Shown: positions 8,668 through 17,619, counted from the first letter of the stretch. The stretch: 30,698 nt of DNA from an uncultured Eubacterium sp. (GCA_910579145.1 CAJTTQ010000027.1:1-30698); one strand, 5' to 3'. The notes: generated from the letters alone by a model not told the origin. Program-made: numbers and translations.

Positions 8668-9564
8668 CGTCCCATCACAATAAGCCTTCCCCGCCTCGAG
8701 CTTCTTTCCATTCCTTGCGGCCAGTTCACTCACGGTCAGAACGTCGTATCCCTGTTCCTGCAGCCACGGTACAACCTCTTTGATCGCCTCCGCCGTCTCC
8801 GCATGGATATCGTGCATCAAGATGATATCGCCATCTTTCACTTCTTTTTTCACTTTTTTAAAAATTTTCTTTGCGTTTCTCGTTTTCCAATCCAGCGTAT
8901 CCAGACTCCAGAGGATCATCGGCTTTTTCATCCGTTTTCTCATGGTATCGCTGATCGCTCCGTACGGCGGGCGCAGATACTGGATCTCATAACCATTCGC
9001 CAGTTTTTTTACAATGTTATCCGTCTTTTGGATCTGATCCTTCACTTGCGACCAGGAAATTTTATTTAGCTGCGGATGATCCCAGGAATGGCTTGCGATC
9101 TCACATCCTGCCTCCAATTCCATCTGAAGGATATCGCCGTCCACGCGCGCCCGGTTTCCCAAAACAAAAAAAGTCGCATGGGCGCCGCAGCTTTTCAAAA
9201 CATCCAGGATCTTTCCCGTATTTTCCCGGGAAGGGCCGTCGTCAAACGTAAGCGCTACCGCTTTCTCCCTCGGGGCTGCCGTCGGTTCCTGTGACACCTC
9301 CTGTCTCGGTTCCTGCGGATGTACGTCCGCCGTCACCGCCTCTGCGGAAACAGCTGGTTCGGATGCCACGGCCTGAACACCTCCGTTTGGATCCTGATCA
9401 TCTGCCGAAACTGACTGGTATTCTTTCACTTCTGAGTAAATTCTAAAACCGGTATAGCTGATCACAAACACGATCACTGCAATCAATGCGATTTGCCATA
9501 CCAAGATACGCCTTTGCAAATTTCTCCGTCTTGATCTCCTCCGTAAATACTCATATCTGCTCAT
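8662..9564 (-). CDS. Membrane-anchored polysaccharide (peptidoglycan) deacetylase
   Basis: A protein of 300 aa with a basic N-terminus (RRRSRRRNLQRR) and one membrane segment (about 20-40), an Ala/Glu/Pro-rich linker (about 50-100), then a NodB-homology carbohydrate esterase 4 domain. All five motifs are present: TFDDGP (106-111), the metal ligands in SHSWDH (His159, His163), RPPYG (198-202), LDTLDW (221-226) and LMHDIH (249-254). It probably removes acetyl groups from cell-wall amino sugars outside the membrane; de-N-acetylation of peptidoglycan typically gives lysozyme resistance. The start at 9564 has GGGAGG at 5 nt; a GTG at 9582 is rejected because the ribosome site lies within its codons. 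It follows the exporter ATPase by 52 nt on the same strand without an obvious terminator or promoter, so it may be the last gene of that operon. Confidence 0.88.
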   Translation of the reverse strand: MSRYEYLRRRSRRRNLQRRILVWQIALIAVIVFVISYTGFRIYSEVKEYQSVSADDQDPNGGVQAVASEPAVSAEAVTADVHPQEPRQEVSQEPTAAPREKAVALTFDDGPSRENTGKILDVLKSCGAHATFFVLGNRARVDGDILQMELEAGCEIASHSWDHPQLNKISWSQVKDQIQKTDNIVKKLANGYEIQYLRPPYGAISDTMRKRMKKPMILWSLDTLDWKTRNAKKIFKKVKKEVKDGDIILMHDIHAETAEAIKEVVPWLQEQGYDVLTVSELAARNGKKLEAGKAYCDGTK

Positions 9565-9615
9565 AAGAACCTCCCATATCACTCACTATTACTAATTAAC
9601 AGACCAATTGTACCA

Positions 9616-10626
9616 CTAATCCACGGGTTTTTCAATGACTATTTTCCCATCCACCATTTCCAATTTCACCTTATTTCCTTCCATCCCCATTTCCTGAAGC
9701 AGCTCGGCGGGGATCTGGATGCGCCCGGCGCGGTCCAAAACTACAAATTCCTCCTGTACCTGTTCCTCCTGCCAGTCTATGCTTATATCTTCCAGACGCT
9801 TCTTGTACTCGCTCCGCATCACGCGCTCGCTGCTCGTTTTTCCGTCACGGATCGATATCACGCGGTTTACCTTTGATGCCAGATCCTTATCATGTGTCAC
9901 GATCACGATCGTGATCCCGAGTTCCTCATTCAGTTTGCGGAACATATCGAGTATATCATCTGCCGTCCGGCGGTCAACCGCCCCCGTCGGTTCGTCGGCT
10001 AAAAGAAGCTTCGGGTTATTCGCCAGCGCAATGGCGATCGCCACACGCTGCTGCTCACCGCCTGAAAGCTGGCTCAGCTTATTGTCTTTGCGCTTTGACA
10101 ATCCGACCAGTTCCAAAAGTTCAGCCGCCCTTTTCTGTTTCGCATGTTCTGACATCGAATCTTTTCGAAACAGCATCGGCGTCATGACGTTTTCCCACGC
10201 CGTCAAATATGGCAGAAGGTTCCTCGCGTTATTCTGCCAGACAAATCCCACTGTACTCCGTTTATATTCTACGAGTTCGTCCTCCGTCATCTGAAACAGG
10301 TTTTTACCATCTACATACAGTTTCCCCGCAGACGGCCGGTCAAGTCCTCCGATCATATTGAGGAATGTAGATTTTCCGCTCCCGCTGTTTCCGATGATCG
10401 CCATGAGTTCGCCCCGTTTCACGGTCAGATCCAGTCCCTGGAGCGCTAACACCTCGATATCTTTCGTTTTATATATTTTGACAAGTCCGTCACACTCGAT
10501 CATGACGTCCTGTGGTACATCCAGTTCCTCGATCGAGCTGACACTCCCCGAAGCCTGTCTGCCAGCGTGCCGGAACTCCCCGATCTTCTGTACTAACTTA
10601 TTATTCCCCAACACTTTATTCTTCAT
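9616..10626 (-). CDS. ABC exporter ATPase with C-terminal AbrB-like domain
   Basis: A protein of 336 aa. After an unusual N-terminal extension of about 40 residues comes a LolD/MacB-type ATPase: Walker A GNSGSGKST (79-87), signature LSGGE (187-191), Walker B LLLADEP (207-213) and H-loop His245. Residues 295-334 (VVLDRAGRIQIPAELLQEMG, then VKLEMVDGKIVIEKP) closely resemble a swapped-hairpin AbrB/SpoVT/MazE DNA-binding module, joined by an acidic linker (about 275-294). After the signature it reads VAIAIAL where AIARAL is usual. I chose ATG 10626, with GGTGAG at 7 nt; a GTG at 10638 is possible. It overlaps the upstream ATPase gene by 11 bp. It should energise the FtsX-type permease, alone or as a heterodimer with the other ATPase; the AbrB-like module could dimerise or bind DNA. 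Confidence 0.85.
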   Translation of the reverse strand: MKNKVLGNNKLVQKIGEFRHAGRQASGSVSSIEELDVPQDVMIECDGLVKIYKTKDIEVLALQGLDLTVKRGELMAIIGNSGSGKSTFLNMIGGLDRPSAGKLYVDGKNLFQMTEDELVEYKRSTVGFVWQNNARNLLPYLTAWENVMTPMLFRKDSMSEHAKQKRAAELLELVGLSKRKDNKLSQLSGGEQQRVAIAIALANNPKLLLADEPTGAVDRRTADDILDMFRKLNEELGITIVIVTHDKDLASKVNRVISIRDGKTSSERVMRSEYKKRLEDISIDWQEEQVQEEFVVLDRAGRIQIPAELLQEMGMEGNKVKLEMVDGKIVIEKPVD

Positions 10627-11299
10627 CGACAATCTCACCGTCCTCCAAGTGATATATGCAGTCCGCTATATCCAGCAATCCCATGTCATGGGTCGTCATC
10701 ACGATCGTAACTCCCTCCTTGCTGATGAGTTCCTTGAAAATCTTCATCACCTGGAGTCCGGTCGCCGTATCCAGTTCTGCCGTCGGTTCGTCCGCAAAAA
10801 TGATCTTCGGTTTATGGGCAATGGCCCGCGCGATCGCCACACGCTGCTGCTCGCCGCCCGAAAGCTCCTGCGGCATATGGTGCATACGCTGGCCCAGTCC
10901 CACGAGTTTCAGGCACTCTTCGGCCCGCTTCTTCTTGCTCCCCTCATATTTAGCCAGTCGGAGCAGAAATTCCACATTTTCATACGCAGTCATCATCGGT
11001 ATGAGGGCCACCGACTGAAAGACAAACCCGACATTTGTCTTGCGGAACTCCTCCCGTTTTACCTCGTTCATTTTTTCGAGGTTTTGTCCCTCAAACACGA
11101 CGCTCCCTGCCTTCGGATAATCCAGCGCGCTCAGTATGTTCATCAGGGTCGTTTTACCCGAGCCGGAACGCCCCCGCAGAATCGTCAGTTTGCCCGCCGG
11201 AATATGGATATTGATGTCGTGGAGCGCCACAAATTCCCCACCGCCGCCATTCAACGGAAAACTCTGTTTTACCCCTTCCATAACTAAAATATCTTCCAT
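10616..11299 (-). CDS. ABC exporter ATPase, LolD/MacB type
   Basis: A protein of 227 aa, a typical single-domain ATPase: Walker A GRSGSGKTT (43-51), signature LSGGE (146-150), Walker B IIFADEP (166-172) and H-loop His204. A Gly-rich stretch (PLNGGGGEF) lies near the N-terminus. ATG 11299 has AGGGAGG at 6 nt and follows the permease stop by 11 nt, so it is in the same operon. It energises the FtsX-family permease from the cytoplasm. In Walker B the usual EPTGALD reads EPTAELD, a mild departure; the catalytic Glu is intact. The presence of two different ATPases next to one permease suggests a heterodimeric nucleotide-binding pair. Confidence 0.9.
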   Translation of the reverse strand: MEDILVMEGVKQSFPLNGGGGEFVALHDINIHIPAGKLTILRGRSGSGKTTLMNILSALDYPKAGSVVFEGQNLEKMNEVKREEFRKTNVGFVFQSVALIPMMTAYENVEFLLRLAKYEGSKKKRAEECLKLVGLGQRMHHMPQELSGGEQQRVAIARAIAHKPKIIFADEPTAELDTATGLQVMKIFKELISKEGVTIVMTTHDMGLLDIADCIYHLEDGEIVDEE

Positions 11300-11310
11300 G
11301 TTCTTCCTCC

Positions 11311-14148
11311 CTAATCCTCACCAAGTTTAAGTGCCTGCGAAATATTGATCTTCGAAATCAGTTTGCCCAAAACAACCATACATACCACTATCACAATGCC
11401 GATAATGCTGAACAACCGGATCATATCGAGCGGCTTGTTCACCACTTCCAGCGGGATGGCCTGATCCGTAGACGCGTAGAAGATCTGCACGAGAGGCACA
11501 AACATCTTAGACGCCAAAAGTCCGATCACCGTTCCGATCACAATGGAAACACCGGAGCTGAAAATCTGCTCATTGATGAGCATCTGTATCACCTCACGGC
11601 GCGTCATACCCATTGCCCGGAACACGCCAAACAGAAGCTCCCGTTGGCGGATGGACAGGATCCAGTAGATCAAAAATCCCGTACAGCACAAGATCAGTAT
11701 GACAATAAAACTCATCGTCAGGATACCATTTGTTCCCTGGAATAACGCATCGTTCCGAACCTCTACGAGTTTTGCCGACACGTCTTCAAATGTCGTATAA
11801 GTAATATTATGTTCCTTCGCGTAATCATAGATAAACCGCGAAGAACCGTCTGTCTTCAGCCACACCTGGTACGGCCGCAGGTTGAAATTCTGCTGCACCT
11901 GGGCCAGGTTAGCCACGATCAGATAATTGTCGGTCGTGACAAGCGTCTCCTCCTCGTTCAGGGAGTGCGTCTGCGCCACATACCCCGGGAAATAATCAAC
12001 AAATCCAAATACGACGCCTTTTGCCTCTACCCCCTCTTCATTTTTATACGTAAACGAATCCCCGACACGCATGCCGTACTGCGTATGGTAATTACTGCTC
12101 AGAAGTACGGCGTCCGACCGCTTCGCGATCGCATTCAGATAACGGTTAATATGTACCGGGAGCAGATCCGCCTGAAAATCAGAAACGGTTTCCCCGAAAC
12201 TCTTCGTATCAATCGCCATCAGTGTAGTTTTAACATCGCTGTCCCCCGCGTTTTTCGCATATGATGTAACAATCTCACTGTTTTTATAAACTTTCGCGGC
12301 CGCCGCCACGCCTTCCATACTCTCATAAACTCCAAAATCCGGCTCTGTATACGTAAGCTCCAGGTCGGGATAATACGATAACAGCAGTGAATTATCCTCC
12401 CACGGCTGCTGCAGCACGAGATCCGCTCCCGTACTATACCGGATCCCCTTCTCCGAATTTGACAGGATCGTCCGCGCCACCGTCGCATTGAAGATACCTA
12501 ATGACACCGTGAACATCAAAAAGACCATCATAAATCCCTGTTTCTTCCGTGTTCGTATGATCTGCAGGAACGATGCGAAAAATGCCGGTTTCCAATGTTT
12601 TCGGCCGATATAGTAGACCAGTTTGATCATGAGAGGCTGCAGCCGCAGGCCGACAAGGCTCGCACTGATGATAAACAGGGACGAACAGATAAACAGGAAC
12701 GGATCGATCGAATCGCCTTCCAGCATACTCTTCATCAGCTGCTCGCGTCTCGCCGTAAAGGAATACAGGCCATAGAGCGAAACGATAAGCATGATCACAT
12801 CCAGATATACCCTGCTGAATATGTTTTTCGCATTACGGTTCCTCTTATGCTTCACATTGACGATCGAGACATTCGCGTCCCTTATCACCGGCAATACCAT
12901 GAAAGCAACCGATATGACGATAGCCCCCAGCGTGTACACAAAGACGCCGCCGCCCATTCTGACATGCAGCGCTTTCCGCTGGATAAATTCAAGAAACCCG
13001 TTTGTCGAACCGAGTGCCTTCGTCATAAAATAACCGAGCGGCACACCGACAGCACTGCTCGCCGCCGACAGGATCAACGACTGGAGGAAATAGATCAAAA
13101 GGATCTGTGCCTTACTGCTCCCACGGCTCTTTAATAAAGCGATCTCATTCTGCTCTAAGTCAAGCATCTGCCTCGATATCATGAAAATAAAGGCAAGAAG
13201 CAGCGAAAGCACCGGAATCTGGAGAATGAGAAGCGTTGTCGTCACTTTCTTAGCCGCCGTCTGGTAATCCCGCAGTACCGCCAGATATTCCGGCTCATCA
13301 ACAGCAGAAAACCGGCCGGTATTCGAAGTCTGCCGAAGATTTTCCGTGCGGCTCACGATACCGTCGACTTGCGACGGACGCACACTTTCATAATCAAACA
13401 CAAGGTTGATATCCGTTGAAACATTAAATTTCTGGCTATCCAGATTGATAAATGTATTTTGGAACAATTCCGGATTCATGAATACTTCAACGTAATACTC
13501 GTTTGGACTTTTCACCCAAAACGGATCTTCATAATCTTTGGCATCAAACACTCCGACGATCTTGATCTTCATATTGGAGCCATCGCCATTTTTCAGTTTC
13601 GCGAATTCTATTTCATCATTGAGCACGACATCGAGTTTTGACATCGCGCGCTGGCTGAGGATCACCGGTATCGCGCCGTCTTCCAGTTTGCTGCTGCCAT
13701 AATCCTCACCCGTCAGAATATTTACATGATCGGCAAGATCTGTCATCGCCGCGATGCGAAGTGACTTTGTCGCCGACTTATTTCCCCTGGATTGTAAAAA
13801 AGTACCCCTGACCTTGGCAATACCGGACGTGTTAATGAGGAAATCCTGCTCTACCCCCAGTTCTTCCGCTGCCTGGGAAGCTATATCCAGCATGCGCTTA
13901 TACTCCTTTTCCTGCCCCTTTCCCTCATTCATAGACGCCCGAAAGGTCAAAATCCCCGGAGAAGTGTTCGTTTCCTCTATATATTTGGAAAACTTTGATT
14001 TTAATGTTTTTTCCAATGCCGCGTCCTGATACATCGGGTTACTGCTGGCGATCGCCGCAAGAAGGATATTTCCGATCAGAAGACACACGACCATCCATTT
14101 TTTATGTATCAGTTTCTGTTTGATAAAACGTATCATTTGCCTGAACAC
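11311..14148 (-). CDS. Large FtsX-family ABC exporter permease
   Basis: A protein of 945 aa. One N-terminal membrane segment (about 18-38) is followed by a large extracellular domain (about 40-305), then membrane segments near 308-330, 350-376, 398-420, 445-462, 480-500 and 535-555, a second large extracellular domain (about 565-795), and three terminal segments (about 800-825, 850-872, 895-915). This is the ten-segment, two-ectodomain FtsX/MacB-superfamily plan used by lipoprotein, peptide or lipid extruders that work by mechanotransmission. It is too large for MacB (about 650 aa). The first codon may be GTG 14148 or ATG 14136: GGGAGG is too close to the first and rather far (13 nt) from the second. 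It stands between the three adaptor genes and the two ATPase genes, 10 to 22 nt after the last adaptor. Confidence 0.88.
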   Translation of the reverse strand: MFRQMIRFIKQKLIHKKWMVVCLLIGNILLAAIASSNPMYQDAALEKTLKSKFSKYIEETNTSPGILTFRASMNEGKGQEKEYKRMLDIASQAAEELGVEQDFLINTSGIAKVRGTFLQSRGNKSATKSLRIAAMTDLADHVNILTGEDYGSSKLEDGAIPVILSQRAMSKLDVVLNDEIEFAKLKNGDGSNMKIKIVGVFDAKDYEDPFWVKSPNEYYVEVFMNPELFQNTFINLDSQKFNVSTDINLVFDYESVRPSQVDGIVSRTENLRQTSNTGRFSAVDEPEYLAVLRDYQTAAKKVTTTLLILQIPVLSLLLAFIFMISRQMLDLEQNEIALLKSRGSSKAQILLIYFLQSLILSAASSAVGVPLGYFMTKALGSTNGFLEFIQRKALHVRMGGGVFVYTLGAIVISVAFMVLPVIRDANVSIVNVKHKRNRNAKNIFSRVYLDVIMLIVSLYGLYSFTARREQLMKSMLEGDSIDPFLFICSSLFIISASLVGLRLQPLMIKLVYYIGRKHWKPAFFASFLQIIRTRKKQGFMMVFLMFTVSLGIFNATVARTILSNSEKGIRYSTGADLVLQQPWEDNSLLLSYYPDLELTYTEPDFGVYESMEGVAAAAKVYKNSEIVTSYAKNAGDSDVKTTLMAIDTKSFGETVSDFQADLLPVHINRYLNAIAKRSDAVLLSSNYHTQYGMRVGDSFTYKNEEGVEAKGVVFGFVDYFPGYVAQTHSLNEEETLVTTDNYLIVANLAQVQQNFNLRPYQVWLKTDGSSRFIYDYAKEHNITYTTFEDVSAKLVEVRNDALFQGTNGILTMSFIVILILCCTGFLIYWILSIRQRELLFGVFRAMGMTRREVIQMLINEQIFSSGVSIVIGTVIGLLASKMFVPLVQIFYASTDQAIPLEVVNKPLDMIRLFSIIGIVIVVCMVVLGKLISKINISQALKLGED

Positions 14149-14158
14149 ACCTCCCTCT

Positions 14159-15370
14159 TTAGTCTAAGATCGCAAGCGTCTGGCCTTCAAAGACGCCCTG
14201 CTCCACTAAAACTTCCTTATCATTTTTATAATTGCTCACGATGAACCGCTTATGCAGTTTCCCATTTTCCACAACATATACGAATAGACGATTTCTTATA
14301 TCCACTGATTCCTGCTGGACCGCTTCCGCATCTACCACCAAGGCATCTTTTACCATAAACGAAACCGCGTAAATATAAATATTACTGTTTTCAAAATCAT
14401 ATTTCTTTTTATCCTTATCGCTCACGTCGATATAAACGACACTGTCGCCCTCTTCGTTTTGGGACTGCTGACCGGTAATGTCTCCAGACGAGATCACCTT
14501 CCCTTTTACTTCGTGATCATATTCTTTCGCGCTTTTTCCGAGCCGGACCGACACATCCATATTATAACGAAGGTCTGCCGTTTCCGAACCACCCACTGTA
14601 AGGATCCATTTGCCGTTATTGCCGTGCATCTTGACAATTTCGGTGGACGCGTCAATGTCTTCCCCCACATAACCTCTCCCTTCGGTCTCTGTGATGACCC
14701 CGTCCCTCTTTGCCCTCAACGGCGTCTTTTTCTGCTTTTTCAGAAGTTCCGCGTAATCCCTCTCCTGGTCGGTTATTTCTTTTTCGCCTTTTTTATAAGC
14801 CGAGATCTGCTTCTGTATTTTTTTGACCTCCAGCTGCTTGATCTTCTTTTCCGCCTTTGAGGTCAATGTACTGAGCGCTTTTTGCGCCTGCGATAACTGC
14901 TGGTTCAGGTTACCCAGTCCGACTTCATAATCCGCGCGGGCCTGATCGATCATCAGCTTTTGCTTTTCCAGTTTCGTCTTTGATGTCTCTACATGATAGA
15001 CAGCAAGTACATCGCCCTTCTTCACTTTCTGGTATTTTTTTACCTTGACTGAATCCAAAACGGCATCCTCATCATCAATGATCAGCGTTTCCGTATCCAA
15101 ATATTCAAGTTCCGCCGTACAGTTGATCTCTTCTTTGTAAGCCGTTTTCCGAACTACTGTCGTGTCAAATTTAACGTCATCCGTACCGACCGCGCTTCCA
15201 GAAACTGCTGATGAGGATACCGCGCTATCCTCTTCTCCATTCCCTTCATATAGAAGCAATTCGGACTGTCCTGCCGTTTTCCCGCCGCAGGCGCTCAGGA
15301 TGAGAGCCGGTATGAGGAGCAAAGGCACACCTACCAGCCGCCGCATCTTAGTCTTCCACATAAACCACAT
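14159..15370 (-). CDS. Lipoprotein HlyD/MacA-like adaptor (third)
   Basis: A protein of 403 aa with a lipoprotein signal (hydrophobic run ending LSAC), then a Ser/Val-rich spacer. A beta-barrel/lipoyl half follows (EYLDTETLIIDDEDAVLDSV, KVKKGDVLAVYH), a coiled-coil hairpin rich in Lys/Gln/Glu (about 130-210), the second lipoyl half (PLRAKRDGVITETEGRGYVG) and barrel domains to the end. This is the layout of MacA/YknX-type membrane fusion adaptors, lipid-anchored on the outer face of the membrane, bridging to the permease. It overlaps the preceding adaptor by 23 nt. The start is ambiguous: ATG 15370 is 3 nt after AAGGAGG, ATG 15361 is 12 nt after it. It differs strongly in sequence from the other two adaptors. 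Confidence 0.86.
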   Translation of the reverse strand: MWFMWKTKMRRLVGVPLLLIPALILSACGGKTAGQSELLLYEGNGEEDSAVSSSAVSGSAVGTDDVKFDTTVVRKTAYKEEINCTAELEYLDTETLIIDDEDAVLDSVKVKKYQKVKKGDVLAVYHVETSKTKLEKQKLMIDQARADYEVGLGNLNQQLSQAQKALSTLTSKAEKKIKQLEVKKIQKQISAYKKGEKEITDQERDYAELLKKQKKTPLRAKRDGVITETEGRGYVGEDIDASTEIVKMHGNNGKWILTVGGSETADLRYNMDVSVRLGKSAKEYDHEVKGKVISSGDITGQQSQNEEGDSVVYIDVSDKDKKKYDFENSNIYIYAVSFMVKDALVVDAEAVQQESVDIRNRLFVYVVENGKLHKRFIVSNYKNDKEVLVEQGVFEGQTLAILD

Positions 15371-16475
15371 CCCCCTCCTTTACTCCAGTTGTGATCTGCA
15401 CATAGGCATCGGTTTCTGTTCCCGTCTTTACCGCTGTTTTTATCTTTGCGTCCCCTTCGACCAAATACACATACTTTTCCTCGCCATTTCCAAAGACAGC
15501 ATTATAAGGTACAACGAGCGCACCTTCTACCGCGTCTGTGTAAAGATCGATCGTTGCCGATCCACCGACCGAGACAGAGACATTTTTATCTACAAAATCA
15601 AACCATGTATTACTCGGGTATTCGCCCCGCTCGATCGCTTCCCGGTCAAGTTCCTGCTCCTCGACCTCGACCGCGTATTCTTTTCCCTCAACAAGTGCCA
15701 CATAACGGCTCGCCTTCGCCAGTTTCGTACCCGAAATATAACCCGACCGGATCCTCGGCGCCTCCATATTTGCCACCTGGACTGCCGTGTTCCCGCCCTG
15801 TACCATATAGCCGTTCCCCCCCGATGTCCCCACAACCTCTCCCTGAATGGGGGAATAGAGTTTGCTGTTTTTCGCAGACGCTTTTGCCTCCGCCAATTCC
15901 ACTTCTTTTTGCCGAAGCTCCATCTGCTGCAATTCCCTCTGCTGTTTCAGCCGCTCCTCGCCTATCTTTATATCTTCTTCTGCCTCCGTGATCTGCTGCT
16001 TCAATCCCTTTTTCATACGGGAATTTTTGGCTCCGCTGAGCTGCTTTTGCAGCGATTTCTTATTTTCCCGGAGCATATCCAGATCATACTGGCTCTGTTT
16101 ATTGACATCTTCATTGGCCGCCTTCAGGTTATTGATCTCCTCCTGCAACGCCTTCGCCTTGCCTGACGTCCCGGAGAGGGTGGCCAAAAGCTGGCCTTTC
16201 TTTACGTGATCCCCGATGGATACTTTCAATTCATCAATACTTCCCGAAGACAAAAAAGCTATTTCCTCGATCCGGGGCACGATCTGTGCCGGATAGGAAA
16301 CGATACCTTTTAGATCCATCCGAATTACCTCTGCCGTGTCCATATCTACACCGACTGCCTCGATCAGTTCTGGAATCTCCTGTACTACCTGCTTCCCGCA
16401 GCCGGTAAGAAAAGCAGCACCGATGACCGGTAATGCAGCCAGTATCGAACATACCCCAAAAAACTTCTTTCGCAT
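15348..16475 (-). CDS. Lipoprotein HlyD/MacA-like adaptor (second)
   Basis: A protein of 375 aa with a lipoprotein signal (LTGC), a first lipoyl half (GSIDELKVSIGDHVKKGQLL), a long coiled-coil hairpin (about 100-200, LKAANEDVNKQSQYDL to RQKEVELAEAKASAK), the second lipoyl half (KLYSPIQGEVVGTSGGNGY) and beta-barrel and membrane-proximal domains ending in GVKEGDVVYVED. It is the most canonical of the three membrane fusion proteins. ATG 16475 has GGAGG at 8 nt; the GTG one codon upstream is possible. It lies 39 nt after the first adaptor and overlaps the third. Confidence 0.88.
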   Translation of the reverse strand: MRKKFFGVCSILAALPVIGAAFLTGCGKQVVQEIPELIEAVGVDMDTAEVIRMDLKGIVSYPAQIVPRIEEIAFLSSGSIDELKVSIGDHVKKGQLLATLSGTSGKAKALQEEINNLKAANEDVNKQSQYDLDMLRENKKSLQKQLSGAKNSRMKKGLKQQITEAEEDIKIGEERLKQQRELQQMELRQKEVELAEAKASAKNSKLYSPIQGEVVGTSGGNGYMVQGGNTAVQVANMEAPRIRSGYISGTKLAKASRYVALVEGKEYAVEVEEQELDREAIERGEYPSNTWFDFVDKNVSVSVGGSATIDLYTDAVEGALVVPYNAVFGNGEEKYVYLVEGDAKIKTAVKTGTETDAYVQITTGVKEGDVVYVED

Positions 16476-16514
16476 CACTCATTCCTCCATACTTTTACAC
16501 ACATACTCCCCATC

Positions 16515-17546
16515 CTAATTCGCGATCACCTGCTCATTTTCCTCCACCCCTCCGGTAATTTCGGTAAAGTTATTGATCACCTCACCCACGGTTACTTCTT
16601 TCGTCGCTTTCAGGCCGTTTTCATCCTCATAATAGACGACATGTTTGTCTCCCATCGCATATACGATCGCGGACGGGAGATAGAGAACGTTTTTCTTTTC
16701 CTTTAACGCCACCTTATATGTACAGATGACCCCGTCCTCCAGATTTAACTTCGCTGTCGGATAAAAATAAACGACATCCGAGGAGTCCTTTTCTTTGCGG
16801 ATCGTCGCTTTATACTCCTGTGCGTTGACTTCTATCGTCACGACTTCACCGTCTTTACACTTCGAGGCATATTCACTGTTCGCCTCAAACCGGTTCTTCG
16901 TTTTTCCCTCGATCTTTACCACTGGCTCCTCGCTTTTTCCAAACGTGCCCTCCGCCTGTTCATCGACGAAAGTGACCACGCCGTCTACGGTCGCTGTCAC
17001 CTCTTCTTCCTGGATCTCCTCTTTGGCGATCTTCTCGTCCATTTTCAGGAGCATTAAGCTGGACTCATACGATTTGATCTGCTGCTCATACTGGTTTCTG
17101 ACGCTGTTGATCTCTTTTTGCCCGCCGCCCAGCTTTTTCTGTTTCGCCGACTCCATCTCCATCAGTTTTCTCGCATGCCTGATCTGAAGGTTCAGCTTTT
17201 CGATCTCGTTCTGCGCCTTTCGCAGCGCGTTCTCGCTTCCCGGAATGTAATACTGCATAATGCGGTCGCCTGCCCGCACCTTCATTCCCTCTTTGACATA
17301 TATTTTTTTGATCACGCTGACACCGTCCGGTTCGATCTCCTCCCGCACGGTTCCTTTGTACTTACCACTTATATCCTCAGAGCGGACAAGGTCTCCGCGA
17401 ATGACCGTCGCCTTATTAAACTTCGCTCCCTCATATTCTTTTACGACCGGGGCCGCATCAAATTCTTCCTCTGTCGGAAGGACTCCGCAGGAAGTAAGGC
17501 TGACGCAAGCGATAAGCCCCATACATGCAAATACCTTTCTCTTCAA
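16515..17546 (-). CDS. Lipoprotein HlyD/MacA-like adaptor (first), TTG start
   Basis: A protein of 343 aa with a lipoprotein signal ending LTSC. The adaptor fold is recognisable: DGVSVIKKIYVKEGMKVRAGDRIMQYY as first lipoyl half, a coiled coil (about 108-185, NEIEKLNLQIRHARKLM onward), TATVDGVVTFVDEQAEGTFG as second lipoyl half, then barrel domains with SEYASKCKDGEVVTIEVNAQ. The start codon is TTG at 17546 with AGGAGG 9 nt upstream, and there is no better ATG. It is the first gene of the exporter operon, directly behind an extended -10 promoter. Substrate unknown; by analogy with MacAB/YknXYZ it would be a peptide, toxin or lipid-like compound. Confidence 0.85.
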   Translation of the reverse strand: MKRKVFACMGLIACVSLTSCGVLPTEEEFDAAPVVKEYEGAKFNKATVIRGDLVRSEDISGKYKGTVREEIEPDGVSVIKKIYVKEGMKVRAGDRIMQYYIPGSENALRKAQNEIEKLNLQIRHARKLMEMESAKQKKLGGGQKEINSVRNQYEQQIKSYESSLMLLKMDEKIAKEEIQEEEVTATVDGVVTFVDEQAEGTFGKSEEPVVKIEGKTKNRFEANSEYASKCKDGEVVTIEVNAQEYKATIRKEKDSSDVVYFYPTAKLNLEDGVICTYKVALKEKKNVLYLPSAIVYAMGDKHVVYYEDENGLKATKEVTVGEVINNFTEITGGVEENEQVIAN

Positions 17547-17590
17547 CGTTATCTTCCTCCTGATTCCGCATCAATCATCTTAACTCTTTT

Positions 17591-17619
17591 ATTATAGCAC
17601 ATGGTAAAAACGGATGCCA
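17591..17619 (-). promoter_or_regulatory. Promoter of the exporter operon
   Basis: On the minus strand a perfect TATAAT (17591-17596) is preceded by TGC, giving an extended -10 element; a weak -35 box TGGCAT (17614-17619) lies 17 nt upstream. It is about 45 nt before the TTG start of the first adaptor gene. No copy of the BlaI-type dyad seen at 23308-23350 is present here, so any control by BlaI would act through read-through or another site form. Confidence 0.7.

Noticed and set aside
10358..11287. 309-codon plus-strand open frame opposite the two ATPase genes
   Set aside because: Mirror of conserved ABC ATPase coding sequence; no recognisable domain.
15162..16166. 334-codon plus-strand open frame opposite the adaptor genes
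   Set aside because: Cys/Phe/Arg/Leu-rich shadow of coiled-coil coding sequence, no start signals.
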